Assembly: GCA_964549525.1 (NCBI GenBank)
Contig: CAZJUR010000005.1
Location: 1 to 62,618 of the forward strand
Origin: CAZJUR01 sp964549525
Lineage (GTDB): Bacteria; Patescibacteriota; Saccharimonadia; Saccharimonadales; Saccharimonadaceae
Direction: 5' to 3'
Length of the DNA stretch: 62,618 bases
Shown piece by piece: positions 15,087 to 24,747 of this stretch. Under the pieces are notes generated by a model. That model saw only the letters and a program-made list of their open reading frames with translations. It was not told where the DNA came from and made no database searches. Position 1 is the first letter of the stretch; each line of letters starts with the position of its first letter. The translations under genes and the position numbers were made by a program.

Positions 15087-17669
15087 ATGTTGGGCTCATT
15101 TTTCGAATTTATATTACAGTGGTATGTATGGTTGCCAATTGTTGGTATCTTATTATACCTCACTAGACGCAATAATCAGCGAGCCAAATTAATGCAGTCG
15201 GTCGATGCCGTCTTGTTAGTTCTCGAAATACCACGCACTAATGATAAGCAAGAACTCGCTGCCGAACAGTTGTTTGCAAGTTTACATGGTATTTTACGCG
15301 ATCACAGAGAGTTAAAAAAAAGCGGTGGCGTACAAGAGCATATTAGTTTTGAAATGGCGAGCATCAATAAGCGTGTTCGGTTTTACGTATGGACACCACG
15401 CCATTTGAGAAACTTTGTTGAGGGTCAAATTTATGCTCAATATCCAACTGTTCAAATACATGAAGCTGATGAAGATTATACAAAACGAGCCATCACGCAT
15501 CCGGTTGTTAATACAGCGGAATTAACGCTGATTGATAATGAAGTCCTGCCGATCAAAAGTTTTCAAAACTTTGAAGTAGATCCGCTAGCTGGCATTACTG
15601 CCACCTTATCTAAACTTGATGACGAAGACGAAGAGCTGTGGATTCAGGTACTCGCTCGACCAGTAGCTGATACATGGCACCGTCGAGCTGAGCAATATAT
15701 CAAACGAGTTCGCTCAGGCGGTGCACCGATTATTTCAGGCGGCGGAGCGATGCAATATGTTGCAATGCTTCTCGAAGCTTTGTGGAAGCCGCCAGAGGCA
15801 GGGGAGGGTGCTGCTGGAGCTGATATATCCGAACGTGATCGTACCCGAATTGCAGAAGTTGAAAAAAAATCAACTAAGCTAGGCTATCAGGTAAAAATCC
15901 GAGTTGCGTACATGGGTCATAATCAATCAATCGCCCGACAACGTATTCAAGCACTCGTGGGAACATTTAAACAATATAATAGCACTAATTTAAATGGTTT
16001 TCGCATGCACAGCAATAGTGCAAAACGTGAAGAAACAGCGAAATATGCCGCCCGATTCTTCGACGATAGTGGCTTCATATTAAATATCGAAGAGCTGGCA
16101 AGTGTCTTCCATTTACCGCACACCAATGTAGAAACACCCAATATCGTCTGGGCGAGCACCAAAACAGCTGAGCCGCCAGCGAAGTTACCTACTATCACTG
16201 GCACGCCAGCCCATGATGATGAAATCAGTGCTTTTGGCATTACCAATTTTAGAGGAATTAATTACCAGTTTGGTATTCTTCGAAGTGATAGAGGAAGGCA
16301 TGTGTATATTATTGGACAGACCGGAGCAGGGAAGAGTGGACTTCTTGAACTGTTTGCCCTGAGCGATGTATATCACAACCATGGCTATGCAATTATAGAT
16401 CCACACGGCGATTTCGCTGTTAATAATTTACGATTTATCCCGCCAGATCGTATACAAGACGTCGTATATTTTAATCCTGCAGATACCGCCTTCCCACTTG
16501 GGTTTAATCCGATGGAAGTCCACAATCCTAGTATGAAAAACAACACCAGTTCGGAAATAATTGGTGTCTTAAAGCGTATGTTTGGTGATTCATGGGGGCC
16601 ACGTCTTGAGTATATTCTTCGCTATACTATTTTAGCGCTCCTCGATTACCCGAACAGCACCATGCTAGATATTACGCGTATGCTAACAGATAAAAAATTC
16701 CGAAAAGATGTGTTAACTCATTGTACCGATAGCGTTGTATTAAATTTTTGGAATATTGAATTTGCTAGTTGGAACGATAAATTTCAAGCTGAGGCGGTCG
16801 CGCCTGTTTTAAATAAAGTAGGCGCCTTTACCGCCAATCCGGTTATTCGGAACATTATTGGGCAGCCCAAAAGCACCTTTAATATTCGTGAAATTATGGA
16901 TGAAGGTAAAATTCTGATTGTTAATCTCTCTAAAGGGTTAATCGGCGAAGATAATGCCAGTATTTTAGGTTCATTTTTAGTGACTAAGATTCAGCTAGCT
17001 GCCATGAGCCGATCCGATATTCCTGATATCGCTGATCGAAGACCGTTTTATTTATATGTTGATGAGTTTCAAAATTTTGCAACTGATAGTTTTGCAACTA
17101 TTCTTTCTGAAGCCAGAAAATATGGACTCAACCTTACGGTGGCCAATCAATACGTCTCCCAGATGGATCCCACTGTACGTGATGCCGTTTTCGGCAACGT
17201 CGGAACCATGATCTCATTTCGAGTTAGTGCCGATGATGCACCGGTGTTAGGTAAGTCATTTGCACCGTATTTTGAGCCAGAAGACCTCTTACAAATGGCG
17301 AACCGTCATTTTGTCATCAATATGGTGATTAGGGGAGAGAAGGCTCAATCATTTAGTGCTAAAACTTTATCTTTACCTCCTGCACAATCAAGTAATGTTT
17401 CTCATATTACAGATCATACCCGTCGTACCTATAGCCGTAGTAGGGAAGAGGTAGAAAATGAGATTCAAACTATGCTTACCTCTTCTGTTCAAAATAACAC
17501 AAATACAATAAACGATGCTAGTAGTCAACCAAAAAAGCGTACGCGGTCACGTTCACGTAAAAAAAAGAATCCGGAAAAAAATCTTACACAAAATCTTGAA
17601 CCAAAATCTCCTAAGCAATCTACTGGATCGATACCGCAAGATGCCGTTAGCGGCGTTAAAATCCGCTAA
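15087..17669 (+). CDS. TraD/VirB4-like membrane-anchored DNA/protein-pumping ATPase
   Basis: 860 residues. An N-terminal membrane helix (about 8-28) is followed by a long region of unknown fold. A RecA-like motor follows, with Walker A GQTGAGKSG (410-418) and IIDPHGDFAVNNL. Walker B is FYLYVDEFQNFATDSF, and later comes SEARKYGLNLTVANQY. These are the marks of type IV coupling ATPases (TraD/TraG, DUF87/TrwB type). The C-terminus is very basic (PKKRTRSRSRKKK), fit for nucleic-acid or membrane contact. No relaxase or other type IV secretion gene lies nearby, so it is an orphan here. It might drive DNA or protein export, or uptake at the host contact site; neither is shown. Confidence 0.8.
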   Translation: MLGSFFEFILQWYVWLPIVGILLYLTRRNNQRAKLMQSVDAVLLVLEIPRTNDKQELAAEQLFASLHGILRDHRELKKSGGVQEHISFEMASINKRVRFYVWTPRHLRNFVEGQIYAQYPTVQIHEADEDYTKRAITHPVVNTAELTLIDNEVLPIKSFQNFEVDPLAGITATLSKLDDEDEELWIQVLARPVADTWHRRAEQYIKRVRSGGAPIISGGGAMQYVAMLLEALWKPPEAGEGAAGADISERDRTRIAEVEKKSTKLGYQVKIRVAYMGHNQSIARQRIQALVGTFKQYNSTNLNGFRMHSNSAKREETAKYAARFFDDSGFILNIEELASVFHLPHTNVETPNIVWASTKTAEPPAKLPTITGTPAHDDEISAFGITNFRGINYQFGILRSDRGRHVYIIGQTGAGKSGLLELFALSDVYHNHGYAIIDPHGDFAVNNLRFIPPDRIQDVVYFNPADTAFPLGFNPMEVHNPSMKNNTSSEIIGVLKRMFGDSWGPRLEYILRYTILALLDYPNSTMLDITRMLTDKKFRKDVLTHCTDSVVLNFWNIEFASWNDKFQAEAVAPVLNKVGAFTANPVIRNIIGQPKSTFNIREIMDEGKILIVNLSKGLIGEDNASILGSFLVTKIQLAAMSRSDIPDIADRRPFYLYVDEFQNFATDSFATILSEARKYGLNLTVANQYVSQMDPTVRDAVFGNVGTMISFRVSADDAPVLGKSFAPYFEPEDLLQMANRHFVINMVIRGEKAQSFSAKTLSLPPAQSSNVSHITDHTRRTYSRSREEVENEIQTMLTSSVQNNTNTINDASSQPKKRTRSRSRKKKNPEKNLTQNLEPKSPKQSTGSIPQDAVSGVKIR
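17647..17669 (+). terminator. Hairpin overlapping the stop of the TraD-like gene
   Basis: TTAGCGG (17647-17653) and CCGCTAA (17663-17669) form a 7-base perfect stem. The following GTTTATATAT is only weakly T-rich, so termination is possible but not certain. Confidence 0.4.
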
Positions 17670-18214
17670 GTTTATATATGTGAGATTAGTTCATATGTAT
17701 CACCATGCATTGCCAGCAGGGAACATCTGGCGATACAGAAGTATTTTTACTAACTATAGTAAGCATAAAAGGTATAATGAATCATGTTTTCAATATATAC
17801 GTAATGTCGCACAATATATCTTTTACGACGTATATACTATATATGGATATACCCCTACCTATGACTCGGAAGGGGAAGACTAGCCTACTATATAGCGATA
17901 TCTAAAGCCCCTTATTATGTTCTATATTACAGATAAGACGTCCATATACATCTATAGCCACCACGTCGTTCTACGGCAACTGTGCTACTGTTTGCTTTTT
18001 CCACAATTGGTTTTGTAGTTATATTTTTTTACTGACAGGGACTTGCTTTTTTAATGTTTTGGTATGGTAAAATATATTTTTCACACTCCCCTCTACCCGT
18101 TCACTGTATACATTATTTGCTTTTTTGTTACAAAATATTTATAATATATTTTTCTACATGTTAATATTATATTGTTAAAAAATAGAACAAAAATAGAACA
18201 AAAGAGCAGTGGAG
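17670..18214. other. 545-base AT-rich intergenic region, no gene recognised
   Basis: This is the longest non-coding stretch of the window, between the convergent TraD-like gene and ftsQ. Short open frames exist but show neither ribosome sites nor protein-like composition. There are many T-runs, and a tandem copy of AAAAATAGAAC at 18178-18199, close to the end of ftsQ. No tRNA, strong promoter or clear terminator was found. It may simply be the shared 3' region of two convergent operons. Confidence 0.5.
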
Positions 18215-19144
18215 TTATTTATAGTATGCTCGCCCAGTCAATCTGAGATCGATATATTCAGGTGTAATATTTTTAGATTGTAAATGAGAAAGAACTTTCT
18301 GTAAATCTTCGACTGTATGTTCGGGTACCCTACTGCTGAGCATTTTGATAGTAAATGGTTTGTCTGTTAATCGAATTTCAACTTGACGAGTCGCATTTGG
18401 AGGAATTGTTATTTCAGATACTGTGCCTCCCTTTTTTTCCTGCACTAAACCGACAACTTTACCGATAAAAAATAAGTAATTTTTACTAATAATCGCCTGT
18501 CCTTTAGTAGCTGCCACACCGCTTTTGTCGACGATAGACAACGTGGGGGTCTCGGGAAAATAGGATTTTTCAAAGGACTCCCCTTCCCTGTCTACAAACA
18601 ATTGCTGCGTGCCCAATTTCCAGACAGCTATCGGTTTTCGAAATGTTACGTCATATGACCCAGAGCGTGGCTGCGGTCGAATATCAGCAACTTCAGGATA
18701 CTTTGTGCTGACATATTTCGTAAGCTCTTTTGAATTAACTGCAAACTGAAATCGCTCACTTGGTCTTGACTGCACGTACTCTAAAATAGTTTTCTGATAT
18801 ACTTTCTTGTTGTCGTTAGGAATAAGTACGTTAGGTTGCGTTGAGTTAATGGTCGATACAGAAAAAGTGTATTGGCTAAGCATATAAATAACTACCGCGA
18901 AAAAAATTATCAGAGACAGAAGGGCCGTTATGATAATCGTACGTATGCGGCGAAGGCGCTGGCTACGGAGTCGATCAGACTGGAGTTGACCTGACTGTTC
19001 ATTAGCAGCCCGAACGCTAGATGCACGACTACCAGTAATTGTCTGGCTACGGCGAAAAAGATGAGATTCGTCATCTTGATGGGTGGTAGCGCGTATAGAT
19101 TGATTTTTTTTATGTCGCTTAAACATGCGTCTACTGACCTTCAA
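18215..19144 (-). CDS. ftsQ: Cell division protein FtsQ/DivIB
   Basis: 309 residues. A long basic cytoplasmic N-terminus precedes one membrane helix (about 72-92, IIITALLSLIIFFAVVIYML). Next comes a POTRA-like region (TQPNVLIPNDNKK...TKYPEVADIRPQPRSGSYDVTFRKPIAVWKL) and then the beta domain. This is the FtsQ layout, joining FtsL and FtsB-type partners to the division machine. It is the last gene of the minus-strand division cluster and overlaps the end of murG by 14 bases. Sequence conservation in this family is low, so the call also leans on position. Confidence 0.85.
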   Translation of the reverse strand: MKVSRRMFKRHKKNQSIRATTHQDDESHLFRRSQTITGSRASSVRAANEQSGQLQSDRLRSQRLRRIRTIIITALLSLIIFFAVVIYMLSQYTFSVSTINSTQPNVLIPNDNKKVYQKTILEYVQSRPSERFQFAVNSKELTKYVSTKYPEVADIRPQPRSGSYDVTFRKPIAVWKLGTQQLFVDREGESFEKSYFPETPTLSIVDKSGVAATKGQAIISKNYLFFIGKVVGLVQEKKGGTVSEITIPPNATRQVEIRLTDKPFTIKMLSSRVPEHTVEDLQKVLSHLQSKNITPEYIDLRLTGRAYYK

Positions 19145-20318
19145 TTACACCTTTTTTCATAATGATATGAGCGATTATTTGAGCAGCATCTGCGCGAAAA
19201 AATTCGTGGATATTTGCCGATAAAAGTTGGCGCTGCGCGGAGTCTTTAGCAAGCGATAGTATTGCCTCCTTAAGAATATGTGGATTTTGAGACACTGCCT
19301 TCTCATCAAGGACTTGTGCTGCAGATGCTGCTAGTAACGAGTTGGCATTCTTGGTTTGATGACCACCTGTTAGCTGTGCGTTAGGTAATAATATGGTTGG
19401 TGCCGCTACAGCTGCAAGCTCAGCAAGTGTAGTGGCCCCTGCGCGACTCACGACTATGTCAGCTGAGCCAAGTAGTTTCGCCATGAGAGAAGGATTATCA
19501 ATAAAGGCAATCAAGTGATAGCTGGGATGCGACGGCGTTACTTCTTTTAAATCGCTATATTCTTTACTGCCGCATAGATGAACGATCGCAATATCTTCAG
19601 CTAGTAATTCGTCGGCTATCGCGCGTATACTCTGGTTGACACGTGATGCTCCCAATCCTCCCCCTGTCACCACTACGAGGGGCTGTTCAGGTTTAAGATG
19701 CAGCGAAGTTTTATACGATTTTTTTTGTGTCTCAGATAAAATCATAAATGAGCGATCAATTGGAATACCTACATAGACTGATTTTTCTGGCTGATAACGA
19801 TAATTATCGAGCGGCGCACCGGTTAGAATGGCTTTTGCGTGTTTTGCAAGCAGTCGATTCGTGAGGCCAGGATGCACATCTGAGTCATGGATGATGTACG
19901 GTATACGCAAACATCGTGCTGCAAAACCTACTGGCAAGCACACAAATCCTCCTTTTAAGAATAAAATATCTGGACGGCGATACAAAAAACGTATAAAGGA
20001 TTGCATAAAACCGAAAACAACTCGCACACTGTCGCTTATATTGTGAAATATGGTTGGGATGTCACGAATTTGAGCGAAAATACTCGTATTATGGTAGCGG
20101 CGGAATTTACCCGCCGAAACAGTTCGAAGCACAACTGGCAGCGCGGCTTGATGCATTAATTTCTGGACAGCTGTGTAATATTTTCGATCCGTCCATACTT
20201 CAATATGATCGGTACAATCGATTGCATGAAGTGACTCAATAATTGCGAGAATTGGCGTAACGTGACCGCCAGATCCCCCGCCGACCATGACTATTTTTTT
20301 TATGCGTGTCATCATCAC
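19131..20318 (-). CDS. murG: UDP-GlcNAc:lipid I transferase MurG
   Basis: 395 residues. It has the GT-B fold glycine loop GGGSGGHVTP near the N-terminus, GGGLGASRVN in the middle, and the donor-binding SRAGATTLAEL and QTKNA blocks in the C-terminal half. It adds N-acetylglucosamine to lipid I at the inner membrane face to make lipid II. Three starts lie together: GTG 20318, ATG 20315 and ATG 20312. Any of them puts the start about 80 bases inside the coding sequence of ftsW, an unusually long overlap that should couple their translation. Confidence 0.94.
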   Translation of the reverse strand: MMMTRIKKIVMVGGGSGGHVTPILAIIESLHAIDCTDHIEVWTDRKYYTAVQKLMHQAALPVVLRTVSAGKFRRYHNTSIFAQIRDIPTIFHNISDSVRVVFGFMQSFIRFLYRRPDILFLKGGFVCLPVGFAARCLRIPYIIHDSDVHPGLTNRLLAKHAKAILTGAPLDNYRYQPEKSVYVGIPIDRSFMILSETQKKSYKTSLHLKPEQPLVVVTGGGLGASRVNQSIRAIADELLAEDIAIVHLCGSKEYSDLKEVTPSHPSYHLIAFIDNPSLMAKLLGSADIVVSRAGATTLAELAAVAAPTILLPNAQLTGGHQTKNANSLLAASAAQVLDEKAVSQNPHILKEAILSLAKDSAQRQLLSANIHEFFRADAAQIIAHIIMKKGVIEGQ

Positions 20319-21513
20319 TTATTTTACCATGAACGGTATAGCGAGAAATGTGAAACACCAGGCCAAGTGAAAGCATGGTAAAGAATAAGCTGGTTCCACC
20401 AAAACTCAGTAAAGGTAGTGTAATACCTGTTAATGGAATGATGCCTACCATCGCCCCTATATTGAGGACACTGTGCGTTGCAATCCACCCAAAAACCCCC
20501 GCTACAATCAATCTATGGGTAGTATTTTCCACTCTGTCAAAAATAACCAGTAATCTCAATAATAAGCCTAATATAAACAGAAGAATACAGACTGCGCCCA
20601 CAAATCCAAAGGCTTCACCCATAACTGCAAAAATTGAATCATTCGGTGCTTCCGGTAAATAACCAAAGGCTTGAACATTATGCCCAAGCCCAAGCCCAAA
20701 GACTCCACCCGTTCCTAGTGCAATTTTAGCTTGTGTTATATGATACGAAGATGTCTTTGCACTCTCTGCACCATCTTTACCTAAAAAGGTAGTTACTCGC
20801 TCTAAACGATGTGGCGCAATTAATATAAACATGATCATGGCGGCAATAGTTGTTATTGCAATCAGTACTCCTGTCTGGCGATTAATGCCCGCTAGATATA
20901 ACATTGAGGCCACAATACCAATCAATGCAAGGCCTGTACCCATATCTTTTTGAAAGCCAACGATAAATATAATTGCCGTCCCTACGAGGATTCCAAGTGG
21001 GATCAATGTGTCGTGGATTGAATTCAATGTCCCCTGTTTTATTTTGTGACTTAAAAACCCCGCGATGTATATTAACAAAGCAAATTTAACGAGTTCAGCA
21101 GGTTGAAACGTAGTAAATCCTACATCGAACCATCGACAGGCGCCACCACTGCATAGTGCTATTGGCACACTAAATATGCCAAATATCAGTAGTAGTACAC
21201 AGAAAACAAGCGATAGTATCAGTAATTTAGCGGCATTTCTTTTCCAAAATGATAATGGAATGGTAGCTGCAGCTATAAATGCGCCGATACCAATGAATAG
21301 ATACAGAAGTTGGCGCTGCATGAAGTGAGTTTGATCTAATGAAACTCCTTCCCCTGCGTTCAAGAATTCTACACGGGCTGGACTAATTGCATACAATACT
21401 ACCAATCCAATCAGCAATAATATACCAATATAAATAACCAGTTGATGATCGGGTCGATGGCGGCGTACTAAGGTACGAGCAGCCGCACTTGAACGGCTAA
21501 ACGCTTGTCTCAT
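20236..21513 (-). CDS. ftsW: SEDS glycosyltransferase FtsW
   Basis: 425 residues with about ten membrane helices. The SEDS signature is near the C-terminus (GITLPLLSFGGTSLFFTM). GACRWFDVGFTTFQPAEL in the middle also fits FtsW/RodA, whose conserved Asp lies in such a block. It polymerises lipid II at the septum together with the class B PBP encoded two genes upstream. The last 28 residues (DDTHKKNSHGRRGIWRSRY) are encoded by DNA that also encodes the MurG N-terminus. The start overlaps the stop of mraY by 4 bases (ATGA type). Confidence 0.93.
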   Translation of the reverse strand: MRQAFSRSSAAARTLVRRHRPDHQLVIYIGILLLIGLVVLYAISPARVEFLNAGEGVSLDQTHFMQRQLLYLFIGIGAFIAAATIPLSFWKRNAAKLLILSLVFCVLLLIFGIFSVPIALCSGGACRWFDVGFTTFQPAELVKFALLIYIAGFLSHKIKQGTLNSIHDTLIPLGILVGTAIIFIVGFQKDMGTGLALIGIVASMLYLAGINRQTGVLIAITTIAAMIMFILIAPHRLERVTTFLGKDGAESAKTSSYHITQAKIALGTGGVFGLGLGHNVQAFGYLPEAPNDSIFAVMGEAFGFVGAVCILLFILGLLLRLLVIFDRVENTTHRLIVAGVFGWIATHSVLNIGAMVGIIPLTGITLPLLSFGGTSLFFTMLSLGLVFHISRYTVHGKISDDDTHKKNSHGRRGIWRSRYANSRNY

Positions 21514-22550
21514 GAAATACTACCGCCTGCGATCGCCACAAGAATCCCTACAAAGCCCATAACTTGTGCGATCACCCAGAAACGCATAGTGACTTTTGTT
21601 TCCGGCCAGCCAATTGCCTCAAAATGATGATGGATAGGAGCAGAAATAAAGACTTTTCGATGAAATAATTTTTTACTGGTAATCTGCACGAGACTCGAGC
21701 CGGCTTCAAGTACGAACAGGAGTCCAATAATTGGTAGTAAAAAGACCGTATCGGTGAGCATAGCTACAACCCCCAAGCTCGTACCGAGTGCAAATGACCC
21801 AACATCCCCCATAAAAAATCGCGCGGGGTGAATGTTGAACCAAATATAACTCAGTAGCGCTCCAACCACTGTAAAGCAAAAACCAGCAATACCGAAATTG
21901 CCCTGCAAGAGTGCTATGACACCAAAGGCCCCAAAAGCACTGGCACTTAAGCCTCCAGCTAAACCATCGAGTCCATCGCTAATGTTAACGGCATTGCCGG
22001 CAGCAACAACCACAAAAATAAACAGCGGAATAATGAGCCAACCGAGCTCGACTGGGCCAATAAACGGCATGTGAACGGTATTATAGCCAAGTTTTACATA
22101 AAAGAACCATGCAGCAAGACCGGCAATAGCAGTTATCATCATAAATTTAATCGGCGCTCTCAGCCCTTTGATGCCCCCGCCAAATCCGCGAAGGTTAATA
22201 ATGTCATCAATCAAACCGACACTCGCCCCACCAATAAGCGCTAACAAGGGTAGTAGCGTCTGTTGCCTGTCATAGTTAAATAGTGCAGTTATAGCAGCTA
22301 TAGAACATACAAAAATCACACCTGCCATCGTGGGTATATTACGACGGAATTTATGAGCATGAAGTTTCACAAAAATAGCTAATTTTTCTCCAGTAGTAGC
22401 TTCTTCACGCTGTTGCTTCCAGAAACGATATCGATAGGCAAAATACGTATAAAAAGGCGTCAGAACCATCGTAAGCATAAAGGCCGCTCCGCTTAATGCG
22501 CAAACTTTGATGAGTTCTGAAGTGGTAGTGAGTTGATTGATTATTTCCAT
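21510..22550 (-). CDS. mraY: Phospho-MurNAc-pentapeptide transferase MraY
   Basis: 346 residues, ten membrane helices. All catalytic blocks are seen: RRNIPTMAGVIF, DDIINLRGFGGGIKG, NAVNISDGLDGLAGG, FMGDVGSFALG and APIHHHFEAIGWPE. It transfers the muramyl-pentapeptide to the lipid carrier to make lipid I. AAAAGGAAACACAA before the ATG is a fair ribosome site. It sits between ftsI and ftsW, with a 12-base gap upstream and a 4-base overlap downstream. Confidence 0.96.
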   Translation of the reverse strand: MEIINQLTTTSELIKVCALSGAAFMLTMVLTPFYTYFAYRYRFWKQQREEATTGEKLAIFVKLHAHKFRRNIPTMAGVIFVCSIAAITALFNYDRQQTLLPLLALIGGASVGLIDDIINLRGFGGGIKGLRAPIKFMMITAIAGLAAWFFYVKLGYNTVHMPFIGPVELGWLIIPLFIFVVVAAGNAVNISDGLDGLAGGLSASAFGAFGVIALLQGNFGIAGFCFTVVGALLSYIWFNIHPARFFMGDVGSFALGTSLGVVAMLTDTVFLLPIIGLLFVLEAGSSLVQITSKKLFHRKVFISAPIHHHFEAIGWPETKVTMRFWVIAQVMGFVGILVAIAGGSIS

Positions 22551-22562
22551 TTGTGTTTCCTT

Positions 22563-24332
22563 TTATGAGATTGGTGCAATGCGCAAATACTCAATCATTT
22601 TATTTGATATATCTTGGAAAATGGGGCCCGCAGCAGTTGTACCTGCATATCCTCGAGCCTTCGAATCTTTGACTTGGACCATGATAACGTATTGCGGTGT
22701 TGCATTTCCGCCAAATCCTACATAGCTTCCGATAGAATTTTCATTTGTATATTCACCAGTGCGCTTATCTATAATCTGACTTGTTCCAGTTTTCCCTCCT
22801 ACATTATACCCTGCAGGATCTTTACCGCCTAGAACCCCTAGCTGACGGCCTTTTACAATCATGTCCCGTAGTGTAGTTGATGCTTCCGGACTAAGCACCC
22901 CTTTTTGTAATACTTTTGGTTTGGTTGGAGACATTTTCTTTTGGTCAGTTAAGGTACCTGCTATAACAGTAGGTTTATAATATATCCCACCATTGATAGC
23001 GCTACTAAAACCCGCTGCCATTTGCAGCATAGTAATATCCATTCCTTGCCCAAACGCCATATTGGCATAACGTACATTATTGCCTTCGGCCTCATCGGGG
23101 GAAATAACTACTCCTTGCGCCTCTCCGGCAAGTTCAATGCCAGTAGGAACACCAAAGCGATATCGATCATGATAATAACTATAAAGTTTTTGACGGGCTT
23201 CATAAGTTACCCGACCACCGCCCATTTGCTTTAATATATGGACTACGCCTGTGTTAAGTGAATAATGCAAAGTATCCAACATTGTTGCATTTGCAGTTCG
23301 TGGATCTTCTTCGACATTGCATATTTTTCGGTCATCGATTTGTACGCAACCTGATGCATCGTTAAAAGTGCTATTAACCGTCACTGCCCCACTATCGAGC
23401 CCCGCCCCCATACTCATGGTTTTCATCACAGAGCCGACTTCATATGGTTCGCTAATAACTGCATTTTGGAAAACACTGTAATCTGTTACTTTATTGTATT
23501 CATTGGGATTATAGGAGGGATAATTTGCCATAGCGTACACCTGACCATTATTCGGATTCATCACTACCACACTACCTTTAGTTGCCCCAACATTTTTCAG
23601 ACCTTGCTTTAACGAGGCTTCAACAAACGACTGGATAGTACGATCAACACTGAGGACAACATTCTTGCCATTCTGCGCGGGCTCACTAATATCATCTTTA
23701 CTCACAGTTAACGGAATACGTCGTACATCAGTTACGGCTTGCAGACGTCCATTTTTGCCTTTGAGTGCGTCATTCATCCCCTCTTCGATGCCATATTGTC
23801 CTTTGCCATCAGAATTCACATAACCCAAAATTTGACCTGCTAAATCGCCTTCTGGATACACTCTCTTGTCTTCTTGTGTAACGCCAACTCCAGCAATGTT
23901 CTTCTTTTTTAGCATTTCAGCTTGGGTAAAAGACAGTTTTTTAGCAACTACCACGTACCGCAACGTCTTACTACTCAGCTGTTTTTCATACCCTTCCATC
24001 AAATTTTCAGGAGCAATTTCTTTCATTGAAGTTATGAGCTGAGTACTGTTTTTAATTTCTTGAGGATCGGCAAATGCCGTATAGACGGGTTGATTAAGGA
24101 CCAGTGGCACCACATCACTTCCCTCTTTAGCATATATTTGGCCACGCTTCGCCGGCAGTACAAATTTTGCAACTTGCTCATCATAGGCTTGTTGTTTATA
24201 GCGATTGTGATCAAGCACTTGTATCACAAAAAGTTGTGTAATGATAAGTATCATTACACCAAAAAGCAGCAGCGCCAAGATTTTAGATCTGCGCTGTAAA
24301 TCAAATGATTGCTTCAAATTTGAAATTGGCAT
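22563..24332 (-). CDS. ftsI: Class B penicillin-binding protein FtsI (septal transpeptidase)
   Basis: 589 residues. An N-terminal membrane anchor (about 18-40) leads to a dimerisation/pedestal domain and then the transpeptidase. The active-site Ser is in GSVMK (about 302), SLN is in YSLNTG (about 358) and the third motif is KTGTS (514). It crosslinks septal peptidoglycan in partnership with FtsW. No C-terminal PASTA domain is present. No Shine-Dalgarno sequence is evident before ATG 24332; ftsL ends 17 bases upstream. Confidence 0.95.
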   Translation of the reverse strand: MPISNLKQSFDLQRRSKILALLLFGVMILIITQLFVIQVLDHNRYKQQAYDEQVAKFVLPAKRGQIYAKEGSDVVPLVLNQPVYTAFADPQEIKNSTQLITSMKEIAPENLMEGYEKQLSSKTLRYVVVAKKLSFTQAEMLKKKNIAGVGVTQEDKRVYPEGDLAGQILGYVNSDGKGQYGIEEGMNDALKGKNGRLQAVTDVRRIPLTVSKDDISEPAQNGKNVVLSVDRTIQSFVEASLKQGLKNVGATKGSVVVMNPNNGQVYAMANYPSYNPNEYNKVTDYSVFQNAVISEPYEVGSVMKTMSMGAGLDSGAVTVNSTFNDASGCVQIDDRKICNVEEDPRTANATMLDTLHYSLNTGVVHILKQMGGGRVTYEARQKLYSYYHDRYRFGVPTGIELAGEAQGVVISPDEAEGNNVRYANMAFGQGMDITMLQMAAGFSSAINGGIYYKPTVIAGTLTDQKKMSPTKPKVLQKGVLSPEASTTLRDMIVKGRQLGVLGGKDPAGYNVGGKTGTSQIIDKRTGEYTNENSIGSYVGFGGNATPQYVIMVQVKDSKARGYAGTTAAGPIFQDISNKMIEYLRIAPIS

Positions 24333-24349
24333 AGACGAATAGTCAGTTA

Positions 24350-24694
24350 TTAATTAATCGTCTCAGTAGATGCTGGAGTCGTCAAGTTTTTTGCTACGAC
24401 GCTCGACTGAATCTTTTGAAGTGATTTTAAGCGAGCATTCTCAACTTCGAGTTCACTCTTTTTCGCAATAAGCTCAGTTTTTTGTATATTAAGATTCTCT
24501 ATCGCATAGCCATAGGTACTTGTTTTAGTAATTTGTGTCAGATAAATCATACCAAGCACTGCAACCATCACAGCAATAAGCACAGTATGAGATACCGGAC
24601 CTAGCTTTTGCGTATATTCGTAAGCAACCGTATTTTGATTTCTTCGCCACGTATTTGTTCTACGTGATGTAAATGAGTTATTTTGTCGTGTCAT
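24350..24694 (-). CDS. ftsL: FtsL-like division protein
   Basis: 114 residues. A basic N-terminal tail precedes one membrane helix (about 35-55, VLIAVMVAVLGMIYLTQI), then a short coiled coil with a heptad pattern (NLNIQKTELIAKKSELEVENARLKSL, about 66-92). This size and architecture, placed between rsmH and ftsI, is that of FtsL, which pairs with FtsB/FtsQ to regulate FtsWI. Sequence is poorly conserved in this family, so position carries much of the call. Confidence 0.8.
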   Translation of the reverse strand: MTRQNNSFTSRRTNTWRRNQNTVAYEYTQKLGPVSHTVLIAVMVAVLGMIYLTQITKTSTYGYAIENLNIQKTELIAKKSELEVENARLKSLQKIQSSVVAKNLTTPASTETIN

Positions 24695-24718
24695 AATTTT
24701 TGTTTCTTTGTATATGGT

Positions 24719-24738
24719 GGGAGCCTGTAAAGGCTCCC
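24719..24738 (-). promoter_or_regulatory. Perfect hairpin GGGAGCC/GGCTCCC between the 19-codon ORF and ftsL
   Basis: A 7-base GC-rich perfect stem with a 6-base loop begins 9 bases after the stop of the small ORF and ends 24 bases before ftsL. No T-run follows on the minus strand, so it is not a clean terminator. An attenuator, an RNase-processing or stabilising stem-loop is possible. Confidence 0.5.
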
Positions 24739-24747
24739 GTTTGTTCG

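Noticed and set aside
17515..17905. Open frames running from the end of the TraD-like gene into the spacer
   Set aside because: No start signals and low-complexity, non-protein-like translation.
18178..18199. Tandem AAAAATAGAAC repeat as a regulatory array
   Set aside because: Only two copies in a very AT-rich stretch; chance slippage is sufficient.
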